Shown here: positions 1 through 5,956 of the stretch, piece after piece
Layout: each line of letters opens with the position of its first letter
Numbering within the stretch: the first letter of the stretch is position 1
Source: Bacillota bacterium
GTDB lineage: Bacteria > Bacillota_C > Negativicutes > CTSoil-072
Direction: 5' to 3'
Assembly: GCA_017861495.1 (NCBI GenBank)
Contig: JAGFXW010000197.1
Coordinates: 1 to 12,462 of the forward strand
DNA length: 12,462 nt
The notes under the pieces: model-generated
The model's input: only the letters and a program-made list of their open reading frames with translations
Databases searched by the model: none
What the model was told of the DNA's origin: nothing
Translations under genes and position numbers: made by a program

Positions 1-759
1 ATCCTTATAAATAGCCGGATCCCCTTCAAAGTGACCGCGCTGCCGCCATGTTTTGCATTCAATTAAACTGGGACCATCGCCCCGGCGCGCGCGCTTGACC
101 GCTTCCGACGCCGCCTCAAAAACGGCAATGACGTCATTGCCGTCAACCGTAATGCCCGGGATTCCATACGCGGACGCACGATCGGAAATATCGCAGATGT
201 TCATATGATCACGCTGGCATAGCGAAATCCCGTACATATTGTTTTCGCACACATACACAACCGGCAAGTTCCAAATCGAAGCCATGTTCAACGACTCATG
301 GAACGTCCCCCGGTTGGAGGCGGCATCGCCGAAAAAGCAAACCGCCACGGCATCACTTTGCCGGTACTTGCTGGCAAACGCCGCTCCGGCAGCTATCGGC
401 AACCCGGCGCCAACAATCCCGTTTGCCCCTAAAATCCCCAGGTCTACATCTGCAATATGCATAGACCCGCCTTTTCCTTTACAATAGCCGGTCGCTTTGC
501 CGAACAATTCCGCCATCATCAAGTCCACTTTGCCGCCTTTGGCAATAAGATGGCCATGCCCACGGTGCGTACTGGTGATATAATCCGTTTTTTCCAGGGT
601 CGCACAGACGCCGGTTGCTACCGCTTCTTCGCCCAAGTACAGATGTACGAAGCCCGGTAATTTATTTTTCGCAAATAGTTCAACCGCCTTGCTTTCAAAG
701 GTTCGGATCGTCATCATGGTCTCATAAAAGCCCAGTAATTTTTCTTTGGTGAGTTCCAT
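1..759 (-). CDS. acoA: Acetoin dehydrogenase E1 component, alpha subunit (partial, C-terminus beyond window)
   Basis: This is the thiamine-diphosphate E1-alpha subunit of an acetoin or pyruvate dehydrogenase-type complex, which in the acetoin system cleaves acetoin oxidatively. Visible are 253 codons that read out of the left edge; the family is usually about 320-330 residues, so roughly 70-80 are missing. Landmarks are the THRGHGH segment (residues 64-70), GGSMH (97-101), and the thiamine-diphosphate motif, which starts with GDAAS (144-148) and closes with ENN (172-174). The ATG at 759 is preceded by GGGGGA at good spacing. It lies 37 bases after the Lin0512-family gene, in one transcription unit. 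E1-alpha sequence alone does not separate acetoin from pyruvate dehydrogenase. The AcoR-type regulator and sigma-54 promoter upstream favour acetoin (inference). Confidence 0.9.
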   Translation of the reverse strand, partial: MELTKEKLLGFYETMMTIRTFESKAVELFAKNKLPGFVHLYLGEEAVATGVCATLEKTDYITSTHRGHGHLIAKGGKVDLMMAELFGKATGYCKGKGGSMHIADVDLGILGANGIVGAGLPIAAGAAFASKYRQSDAVAVCFFGDAASNRGTFHESLNMASIWNLPVVYVCENNMYGISLCQRDHMNICDISDRASAYGIPGITVDGNDVIAVFEAASEAVKRARRGDGPSLIECKTWRQRGHFEGDPAIYKD

Positions 760-796
760 CCACGTTTCCCCCTTTTTATCTTCCTTATTTGCGGAC

Positions 797-1141
797 TTAA
801 AAATCGACATTTACATACACCGTAAGCGCGGCTACAGCAATCACAATCGTATCGCCCGGACCAAGCTCCGGCAGTGTTAATCCCGGCACACTCAAACCGC
901 CATCCACTACCTCCAGCTGTGTTTTTCCAAACGGAACCGCTGAAAGAACAGCCAGACGGTCAATTTTTTCCGGGTGTGGGCAGCCGATTTTCACTTCAAT
1001 ATCCATCCTGTTGGGATCCTGGATATGGAGAATGTCAAACAAACCACACAAACAACAATGGGAAATCGCGTCTTTTATTGCTTTTTGCGCCGCCTTCGTG
1101 ACATCCCCGCCATGCAAATCAGCCCCCGTGCCAAACTCCAC
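797..1141 (-). CDS. Lin0512-family protein, first gene of the acetoin operon
   Basis: This 114-residue protein carries the family hallmark GxGxDxHG near the N-terminus (GTGADLHG, residues 4-11), followed by DVTKAA. The family (TIGR02058 type) has no established function. The start used is GTG at 1141, with a modest AGGG seven bases upstream. An in-frame ATG at 1165 is followed by a TAG at codon 5, after which the reading continues GDIVEFGTG. That looks like normal family N-terminal sequence, so either translation starts at GTG or an original start was cut off by a nonsense change. The segment HCCLCG (residues 28-33) is unusually cysteine-rich. The gene is first after the sigma-54 promoter and lies 37 bases before acoA, suggesting a role linked to acetoin use, but no activity can be assigned. 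Confidence 0.78.
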   Translation of the reverse strand: MEFGTGADLHGGDVTKAAQKAIKDAISHCCLCGLFDILHIQDPNRMDIEVKIGCPHPEKIDRLAVLSAVPFGKTQLEVVDGGLSVPGLTLPELGPGDTIVIAVAALTVYVNVDF

Positions 1142-1198
1142 AATATCGCCCTATTCGTGTACCATGAAAATTCTAAAGGTCACTACCACTATACCAAT

Positions 1199-1214
1199 AG
1201 CAAAATCAATGCCA
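1199..1214 (-). promoter_or_regulatory. Sigma-54 (-24/-12) promoter of the lin0512-acoA operon
   Basis: On the minus strand the sequence TGGCATTGATTTTGCT matches the sigma-54 consensus TGGCAY-N-TTGCW, with exactly 10 bases between the GG and GC dinucleotides. The predicted transcription start is near 1188, which leaves a leader of about 47 bases before the GTG at 1141. The gene immediately upstream encodes a sigma-54 enhancer-binding activator, so promoter and activator agree. Confidence 0.85.
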
Positions 1215-1240
1215 TAATATTCTGAAAATACATATAAACT

Positions 1241-1277
1241 ATAAAAACGAAAAGAACCTGTCCTCTTCAGGTTCTTT
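1241..1277 (-). terminator. Intrinsic terminator of acoR
   Basis: A perfect 10-bp inverted repeat (AAAGAACCTG at 1251-1260, CAGGTTCTTT at 1268-1277) encloses a 7-base loop. On the minus strand it is followed by a T-rich run (TTTTCGTTTTTATAG). It ends the regulator transcript before the sigma-54 promoter. Confidence 0.85.
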
Positions 1278-1336
1278 CTAGGGAAAAATGCTTTTTTACG
1301 CTGTTAAAAATGACATCCGGCTAACAATGTCGCCTT

Positions 1337-1404
1337 TTGTAGCGGTAAACTGTCCGATCACTGTAGCGCAGCACAACAAACTTGCTACAAACGGCAAGTT
1401 GCCG
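1337..1404. promoter_or_regulatory. Candidate upstream activator sites for the AcoR-type regulator
   Basis: Between acoR and its terminator lies a cluster of related short motifs: TTGTAGCG at 1337-1344, TGTAGCG at 1362-1368 and the inverted GCTACAA at 1384-1390. A perfect 13-base dyad, CGGCAAGTTGCCG, follows at 1392-1404. They sit about 150-215 bases upstream of the predicted sigma-54 start, a normal distance for enhancer sites. The assignment rests on position and repetition only. Confidence 0.4.
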
Positions 1405-1411
1405 CCCCACC

Positions 1412-3424
1412 CTACCCGTCAATCGTATATTGCCGCAGCTTGCGGTACAACGTGCTGCGCGCCACCCCCATTTCCTGGGCCGAACGGCTGATATTCCCCC
1501 CTTGCCGGTCGAGGATATTCAAGATCAACTTCCGCTCCTCTTCCTCGGCTTTTTGCTTACTGATTTGCCGGTTGGCCGCCACTCCGCCAGGTAAGAAAAT
1601 CCGATCCGGTGTGACTTCCGGTTTATGCGGCGAATTGCCAAACAGTTCCGCCGGCAGTTGACGCAGGGTGATCCGCGGACCTTCCGCCAAACTGGCGACC
1701 CGCTCGGCAATATTGTGCACTTCGCGGACATTGCCCGGCCAATGGTACTGCTGCAGCTGCAAGATCACTTCCGGATCCAGCTCATAGCGCCAATTCCGCT
1801 CGCGGCTGATGCTGTCCAAAAAATGACGGAACAACAGGATCTTGTCTTGGCCTCGATCCCGCAACGGCGGAATGACAATGCGGACCACGTTCAAACGATA
1901 ATACAGGTCATGGCGAAAAGTTCCTTTTTCAACAGCCGCCAGCAGATTTTTGTTCGTTGCGCAAATCACACGGACGTCAACTGGGATCACTTTCGACCCG
2001 CCGACCCGGACTACCTTGCGTTCCTGCAAAACACGCAGCAAGGCAATCTGCTCCTCCATGGTCATGTCACCGACTTCGTCCAAAAAAAGCGTACCGCCAT
2101 CGGCCATTTCGAATTTTCCCGGTTTTCCACCCCGTTTGGCGCCGGTAAACGCACCATCTTCATACCCGAACAGCTCGCTGCCAATCAATTCTTTGGGAAT
2201 GGCCCCGCAGTTAATGGCCACAAACGGACCATCCGCGGTAACCCCCTGGTTATGCATCGCCTGCGCAAAAATTTCTTTGCCGACGCCGCTTTCTCCCTCT
2301 AAAAGAACACTGACTTTACTGTTGGCAGCCAATGCTGCCGTGTGCGCGGCTTCGCGAATTTCTTTGCTTTCACCAATAATATCGCTAAACTTCATGGTAC
2401 TGAAATTGCCGCTGAAGCGGTTTACCAATTTCCGAATTTGCTGAATGGGCTGCAAAAGAATGACCCCGCCGGTCACTAAATCCATTTCATCGATGATCGG
2501 TTCTCCGCTCACCAAACAATGCAGCAGTCCCCGTTTTGTTTCCACCATAATTTCCATATCCGTATAGGATTGACGGTCATTGACGATTTTTCGCGTCCAT
2601 GCTCCTTCTTTTCCAAATAGCTTTTCCACCAAGGTCCCCTGCAATTCTTTATCGTTTCCCAGGATTTTGCGCGCAACAGGATTTAAGGCTTGAATGATTC
2701 CCAAACGGTCCACCATGATCAAGCCTTCGGACATGGTATTAAAGATATTGGTTAACCGGCTGTTGGTCACCGTTAACTCATGATTTTGCCTCTGGATGGT
2801 CAGTTGGGCCGTAATCGCAGCACCGGCAGCGACAACCATCCCCAAGGTATGCAAATGAGTTGCCGCCGACGGTCCTGATAAATTCAAAATCCCCAGTAAT
2901 TGCCCCTGGAAATCAAACACCGGCGCAGCCGAACAGGTCCAGGTATGGTGCTTTTGGCAATAATGTTCCGCTCCGGCTACCTGCAGCGCCCGCTGCAACA
3001 CCAGCGCCGTACCAATGGCGTTTGTACCCACTTCTTGTTCCGTCCAATTTGCACCGCGAAAAAACTGCAATTCCGCCGCCTGAGCCAAAATCTCCGGATC
3101 ACCAATATGTTCTACTATGTAACCCTGCTCATCCGTGAGTAACACAAGAAAACCCGACCCGGCCACAAAATTGTAGAGATTGTTCATAAAAGGTTTGGCG
3201 ATCTCAATCAGGGCTTGCTTCGTCAGCAACAGTTTTTTCAACTCCGCTGATGGCAAGACCCGATGGCTCACCCCGTCAAAGGAGTTCACCCCGGCTGCAT
3301 AGCAGCGCTCCCACGAAGCGGCAATTTCCGCCCGCACACTATTCGGGACCAACGTATGCGAGGCAATAAATTGCCGCCAGTTCGTCAAATTTTGCTCGTC
3401 TTTCGTCACTAACCGTTCCGGCAC
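1412..3424 (-). CDS. acoR: AcoR-type sigma-54-dependent transcriptional activator
   Basis: This 670-residue enhancer-binding activator drives sigma-54 RNA polymerase, here most likely at the acetoin operon. In order it has an N-terminal GAF-like sensor (about 80-190, including the AcoR-typical stretch EVGTNAIGTAL), a PAS-like domain (about 222-330), an AAA+ domain (about 346-575) and a Fis-type helix-turn-helix (about 642-666). AAA+ motifs are Walker A GESGVGKE (377-384), the sigma-54 contact loop GAFTGA (424-429), Walker B GGTLFLDE (443-450) and WPGNVRE (562-568). The start is GTG at 3424, with AGAGGTGA about seven bases upstream. All motifs appear intact. It is transcribed in the same direction as lin0512-acoA but separated by a terminator. 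The naming as AcoR rests on domain order and its neighbours; the true effector is not shown by sequence. Confidence 0.92.
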   Translation of the reverse strand: MPERLVTKDEQNLTNWRQFIASHTLVPNSVRAEIAASWERCYAAGVNSFDGVSHRVLPSAELKKLLLTKQALIEIAKPFMNNLYNFVAGSGFLVLLTDEQGYIVEHIGDPEILAQAAELQFFRGANWTEQEVGTNAIGTALVLQRALQVAGAEHYCQKHHTWTCSAAPVFDFQGQLLGILNLSGPSAATHLHTLGMVVAAGAAITAQLTIQRQNHELTVTNSRLTNIFNTMSEGLIMVDRLGIIQALNPVARKILGNDKELQGTLVEKLFGKEGAWTRKIVNDRQSYTDMEIMVETKRGLLHCLVSGEPIIDEMDLVTGGVILLQPIQQIRKLVNRFSGNFSTMKFSDIIGESKEIREAAHTAALAANSKVSVLLEGESGVGKEIFAQAMHNQGVTADGPFVAINCGAIPKELIGSELFGYEDGAFTGAKRGGKPGKFEMADGGTLFLDEVGDMTMEEQIALLRVLQERKVVRVGGSKVIPVDVRVICATNKNLLAAVEKGTFRHDLYYRLNVVRIVIPPLRDRGQDKILLFRHFLDSISRERNWRYELDPEVILQLQQYHWPGNVREVHNIAERVASLAEGPRITLRQLPAELFGNSPHKPEVTPDRIFLPGGVAANRQISKQKAEEEERKLILNILDRQGGNISRSAQEMGVARSTLYRKLRQYTIDG

Positions 3425-3539
3425 GTGCCCATCACCTCTACTTTAAAATGGGTGATTGTTTTCTCGTCCGCCATTGTCGCAATGTTCAAAAAACTACTAT
3501 GTATAGTATTCCCTATTGCGGTTAAAAAACCTTTTTCCT

Positions 3540-3588
3540 CGCCCTTCCGGCCTCCGCTGTCGACAGAAGGGCGCAATCTGATTATACT
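3540..3588 (+). promoter_or_regulatory. Sigma-A promoter of the cupin gene with a flanking inverted repeat
   Basis: TCGACA (3560-3565) and TATACT (3583-3588) are separated by 17 bases, a good vegetative promoter about 37 bases before the TTG start of the cupin gene. A perfect 8-bp inverted repeat, CGCCCTTC (3540-3547) and GAAGGGCG (3566-3573), brackets the -35 element. It could be an operator. Confidence 0.6.
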
Positions 3589-3624
3589 AAGATTAATGAA
3601 ACCCATGAAAAGGAAGGGATCGCC

Positions 3625-3942
3625 TTGAATTTGTTCACCTTGCCTTCACTCCCCCTCGCCGAGGAATTCTTCGAAACCATACTGTCAGGCCGCAACATCC
3701 GCGTTGAGCGGATCATTTCTACCGGCCAGGCATCGCCGGCTGGCTTTTGGTACGACCAAAGTAGCGATGAATGGGTCGCCCTTCTCCAAGGAGAGGCGCG
3801 TTTGGCCTGGCCCGACGGCTGCACGCAAACATTACGGGCTGGCGATTGGCTGTTCATTCCGTCGCATGAACGGCACCGGGTAGAATGGACTTCTCAAGAA
3901 CCACCGTGTATTTGGCTGGCGATCCATGGCAGCCTAACTTAA
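3625..3942 (+). CDS. Small single-domain cupin protein
   Basis: This 105-residue protein has a cupin beta-barrel pattern: STGQASPAGFWYDQ, then DEW (48-50) and LLQGEARL, and later AGDWLFIPSHERHRV (72-86). The second cupin motif keeps its histidines (81 and 84). The HxH of motif 1 is absent, so classical three-histidine metal binding is not evident. The start is a TTG at 3625; upstream is AGGAAGGG, and the nearest upstream ATG (3605) leads only to a seven-codon reading frame. Its length and the EFFETIL...VERIISTGQASP pattern are typical of a widespread small cupin family of unknown substrate. It is transcribed alone, divergently from acoR and convergently with the DUF1653 gene, so context gives no pathway. 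Confidence 0.85.
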   Translation: MNLFTLPSLPLAEEFFETILSGRNIRVERIISTGQASPAGFWYDQSSDEWVALLQGEARLAWPDGCTQTLRAGDWLFIPSHERHRVEWTSQEPPCIWLAIHGSLT

Positions 3943-4178
3943 AGGCGTTGGTCTTTACTCTGCCCAATATAGGCAAACCGAGCCTTTTCCTGCCCCTCCA
4001 CTACCACAGTTTCCAAAAACATCGCTTTCGGCCGTACCCACAATCCAAATTCACCGTACAACGCCTTGTACAACACTAGTTTTTCCATGGTCTCACTATG
4101 GGTCGCTTCACCCAATACTTCATAGTGGTTCCCTTTGTAATGCTGATAAATGCCCAGGCGAACCGTGCCGTTCTGCAT
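3939..4178 (-). CDS. DUF1653 family protein
   Basis: This small protein (79 residues from the chosen start) has the DUF1653 pattern GIYQHYKGNHYEVLGEATHSET near the N-terminus, followed by LVLYKALYG, LWVRPKAMF and RFAYIG. The family is about 70-80 residues long and has no established function. The ATG at 4178 is preceded by AGAGGAG at ideal spacing. The frame stays open upstream to a TTG at 4265, adding 29 very basic residues (many Lys/Arg), but no good ribosome binding site supports that start and the family core begins at the ATG. Its stop codon overlaps that of the convergent cupin gene. Confidence 0.85.
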   Translation of the reverse strand: MQNGTVRLGIYQHYKGNHYEVLGEATHSETMEKLVLYKALYGEFGLWVRPKAMFLETVVVEGQEKARFAYIGQSKDQRL

Positions 4179-4342
4179 CCATAATCTCCTCTTTTCCGCT
4201 GCTCTTTTCCTTAACAGTTTCTCGCCTGCAGGCTTCTTTCCCTTTTTGGGGTTTGGATATACCAAATGGAAGTAACGTTGACTATATGATGTGGTAGGCT
4301 AAAAAATTATCTCAACTGTTTTTCTGTAAATTTTTAGTTTGC

Positions 4343-4371
4343 TGGATAGTAAACAGATAGTTTACTATAAT
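4343..4371 (+). promoter_or_regulatory. Promoter with perfect operator-like dyad
   Basis: A TATAAT -10 (4366-4371) lies 17 bases after a weak -35, TGGATA (4343-4348). Between and overlapping them is a perfect 9-bp inverted repeat, ATAGTAAAC (4346-4354) and GTTTACTAT (4360-4368), with a 5-base centre. This geometry suits a dimeric repressor that blocks RNA polymerase. The only transcripts it could serve are those of the AT-rich genes downstream. No repressor gene is visible nearby. Confidence 0.55.
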
Positions 4372-4382
4372 AAATAGGGGCA

Positions 4383-4550
4383 GTGATTTTTAGGGCACAA
4401 GAAATAAAAGGAAATGAAAAATTTGCCAAAAGAATAAAAGTGTTCCATGAACGCATGGACTTAGTCAAGAAGAACTATCTGCATTTTAGAGATACGACGC
4501 AGCTTATATATAAAAACAACCCACTACTTGACAGGAATGGGTTTCGTTAA
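4383..4550 (+). CDS. Possible small basic protein (doubtful)
   Basis: An open frame of 55 codons runs from a GTG to a TAA. The translation is lysine- and arginine-rich (for example EKFAKRIKVFHERMD) and does not match a family I recognise. The GTG is only two bases after AGGGG and about five bases from the predicted transcription start, so initiation there would be nearly leaderless. No better internal start is obvious. It may be untranslated leader, or a remnant of a longer gene. It lies between the dyad promoter and the next gene and ends 41 bases before that gene's start. Confidence 0.25.
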   Translation: MIFRAQEIKGNEKFAKRIKVFHERMDLVKKNYLHFRDTTQLIYKNNPLLDRNGFR

Positions 4551-4590
4551 TTTTTTAATAACTTTCATTATCTACAAGGGGGGCATTTTG

Positions 4591-5025
4591 TTGAAACGGG
4601 TCTTATCATTCAATTCCTTTGTACCAATGCGCTGGTATACCTTTCACGAAGGAAAAAACGAATCCGTTGCGGTAGATACCATTACATTTATTAGCAATTC
4701 GGAAGAAACAACAACTTGTCAAATTTATACCGCGAATCTCTGGATTAAGTATTGTGTTAAAAAGCATAGCCCCGAAACTCCATTTAAGATGTCGCTCGAA
4801 AACATTGAAATTGAATATAAGTTTGTTAGCAACAATATGGGTATGGCTGGTAAATATCGCATTGTTGAGTTTTACGGATATGGCTGGGATGATAAAAATA
4901 ATTATCACACAAAGTTTGATAACCCTACCTGGGAGAATGTCGTCCCCGACAGTTCTAAGGAGGTCAACATGATGAAGCTTATTAAATTTGATTTGGAACG
5001 AAAAAACAATCCAAATCTTGTCTAG
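4591..5025 (+). CDS. Hypothetical protein, 144 residues
   Basis: I do not recognise this gene. The TTG at 4591 has AAGGGGGG seven bases upstream, which is much better than the TTG at 4528 that would add 21 residues. The product is soluble-looking and rich in aromatic residues and asparagine (for example FYGYGWDD near residues 94-101), with no signal peptide or membrane segment and two cysteines. The base composition is clearly more AT-rich than acoR, glnS or cbiO. A strong in-frame ribosome binding site (AAGGAGG, 4957-4963) precedes Met127, so an 18-residue C-terminal peptide might also be made. It follows a dyad-controlled promoter and precedes a membrane protein gene. Confidence 0.6.
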   Translation: MKRVLSFNSFVPMRWYTFHEGKNESVAVDTITFISNSEETTTCQIYTANLWIKYCVKKHSPETPFKMSLENIEIEYKFVSNNMGMAGKYRIVEFYGYGWDDKNNYHTKFDNPTWENVVPDSSKEVNMMKLIKFDLERKNNPNLV

Positions 5026-5113
5026 AATGCTACACATCCGGTTGGATCGTGAAGGAAACGTTCGGTAAGTATCAAGGCGATATAGCACGGCAATCAGCGA
5101 AATGAGGTGCTCG

Positions 5114-5488
5114 ATGTTTAAAAAATTAACGAAATTCAATTTGCAAAGAACTACACGTCAGGCGTACGGTTTTTACATCTTCTATGTATTATTAGGATTT
5201 TTGCTTGCTACTCTGGTAGGGATGATATTTGCAAAAAATACCGATTTTGCTGTCAGCGCCGTAACTATCGTCGTGGTTATTTACGCCACTATAATTTATG
5301 CCGTAATTGTGTTTCAAAAAAAACTGCTTTCATTCCGAAAAACAACAGTATCCTTCGCTTATATTCTATTCGGCGCAATTACTGCTTATCTCACCTATTC
5401 AGCCGGCTTAATTTTTAGTTTTATCATCGTTTCCTATTTATCAACGATAGCCGATAATAGTGCTGCATCGATCGAGAAAAAGATATAA
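5114..5488 (+). CDS. Hypothetical four-helix membrane protein
   Basis: This 124-residue integral membrane protein has predicted helices near residues 18-40, 45-67, 78-95 and 96-112. The N-terminus is basic and amphipathic (KKLTKFNLQRTTRQAYGFY). I know no defined function; similar small FNLQRTTRQA-type membrane proteins occur in bacteria, but this is from memory. The ATG at 5114 is chosen because GAGG lies six bases upstream; an ATG at 5102 would add four residues but has no clear ribosome binding site. It is 88 bases downstream of the 144-residue gene, in the same direction, and is followed by an intrinsic terminator. Confidence 0.7.
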   Translation: MFKKLTKFNLQRTTRQAYGFYIFYVLLGFLLATLVGMIFAKNTDFAVSAVTIVVVIYATIIYAVIVFQKKLLSFRKTTVSFAYILFGAITAYLTYSAGLIFSFIIVSYLSTIADNSAASIEKKI

Positions 5489-5565
5489 TTCAATACCTTC
5501 TCATAGTTTCACCAACGCTAACGAACCATCTGGACTTTGCGAATGCAACCTATTCGAAGAAAACA

Positions 5566-5602
5566 AAACCCACGCCGGCAGTGAATAGCGGCATGGGTTT
5601 TT
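5566..5602. terminator. Bidirectional intrinsic terminator
   Basis: AAACCCA-C-GCCG (5566-5577) pairs with CGGC-A-TGGGTTT (5589-5600), with one mismatch and an 11-base loop. On the plus strand it runs into TTTTT, ending the membrane protein transcript. On the minus strand it is followed by TTTTGTTTTC and can end the tRNA-Gln transcript about 70 bases after the tRNA. Confidence 0.8.
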
Positions 5603-5669
5603 ATATTACAATTGGACGTTCGATGCTGTTTTTTTTTGTTTTTCCAGAGCAAGAATATAGGAAAATCAA

Positions 5670-5743
5670 TGGCTGGGGCACTAGGATTCGAACCTAGGAT
5701 ATCGGAGTCAGAGTCCGATGCCTTACCGCTTGGCGATGCCCCA
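5670..5743 (-). tRNA. trnQ: tRNA-Gln (anticodon CTG)
   Basis: A 74-base cloverleaf. The acceptor stem is TGGGGCA/TGCCCCA with discriminator G73 and encoded CCA. The anticodon stem is TCGGA/TCCGA with loop CTCTGAC, giving anticodon CTG (reads CAG). The T stem is CTAGG/CCTAG around TTCGAAT. It carries T1-A72, G2-C71, G3-C70, G10, G73, T35, G36 and A37, which are recognition bases of bacterial GlnRS (known from E. coli); position 38 is C rather than U. A strong promoter lies upstream, and glnS starts on the other strand 213 bases away. Confidence 0.95.
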
Positions 5744-5762
5744 ATATATTGCTTCGTTTGCT

Positions 5763-5791
5763 ATTCTATACCTTAACAACAACATTGTCAA
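5763..5791 (-). promoter_or_regulatory. Sigma-A promoter of tRNA-Gln
   Basis: On the minus strand, consensus TTGACA (5786-5791) and TAGAAT (5763-5768) are separated by exactly 17 bases. The predicted start is about 12 bases before the mature tRNA 5' end, typical for a stable RNA gene. Confidence 0.85.
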
Positions 5792-5956
5792 TTTTTCAAA
5801 CAGCACCTTGGCGGCCTTTTGCCGGACTCATCCGCCGCAGGGAGACCGAAAAATAAACTATTCTGCACAAATCCTTCGCATTCGCGTTCTATGGGCAGGA
5901 AATAGCCAATAAACGGCGAACAAAAAATGAATACTATTAACGAAGGAGTCACTACA

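Noticed and set aside
1379..1400. AACTTGC/GCAAGTT inverted repeat as acoR terminator
   Set aside because: The stem is short (7 bp) and lacks a good T run; the 10-bp hairpin at 1251-1277 is far stronger.
1625..2302. Long plus-strand open frame opposite acoR
   Set aside because: It is the antisense shadow of a fully conserved regulator gene and encodes no recognisable domain.
4179..4265. 29-residue basic N-terminal extension of the DUF1653 protein starting at TTG 4265
   Set aside because: The ATG at 4178 has an ideal AGAGGAG site and coincides with the start of the family core; the extension has no ribosome binding site.
5029..5105. Short coding-like fragments (RLDREGNVR and WIVKETFGKYQGDIARQ) between the two AT-rich genes
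   Set aside because: They are under 25 residues, have no start with a ribosome binding site, and no family is recognised; possibly remnants, but unsupported.
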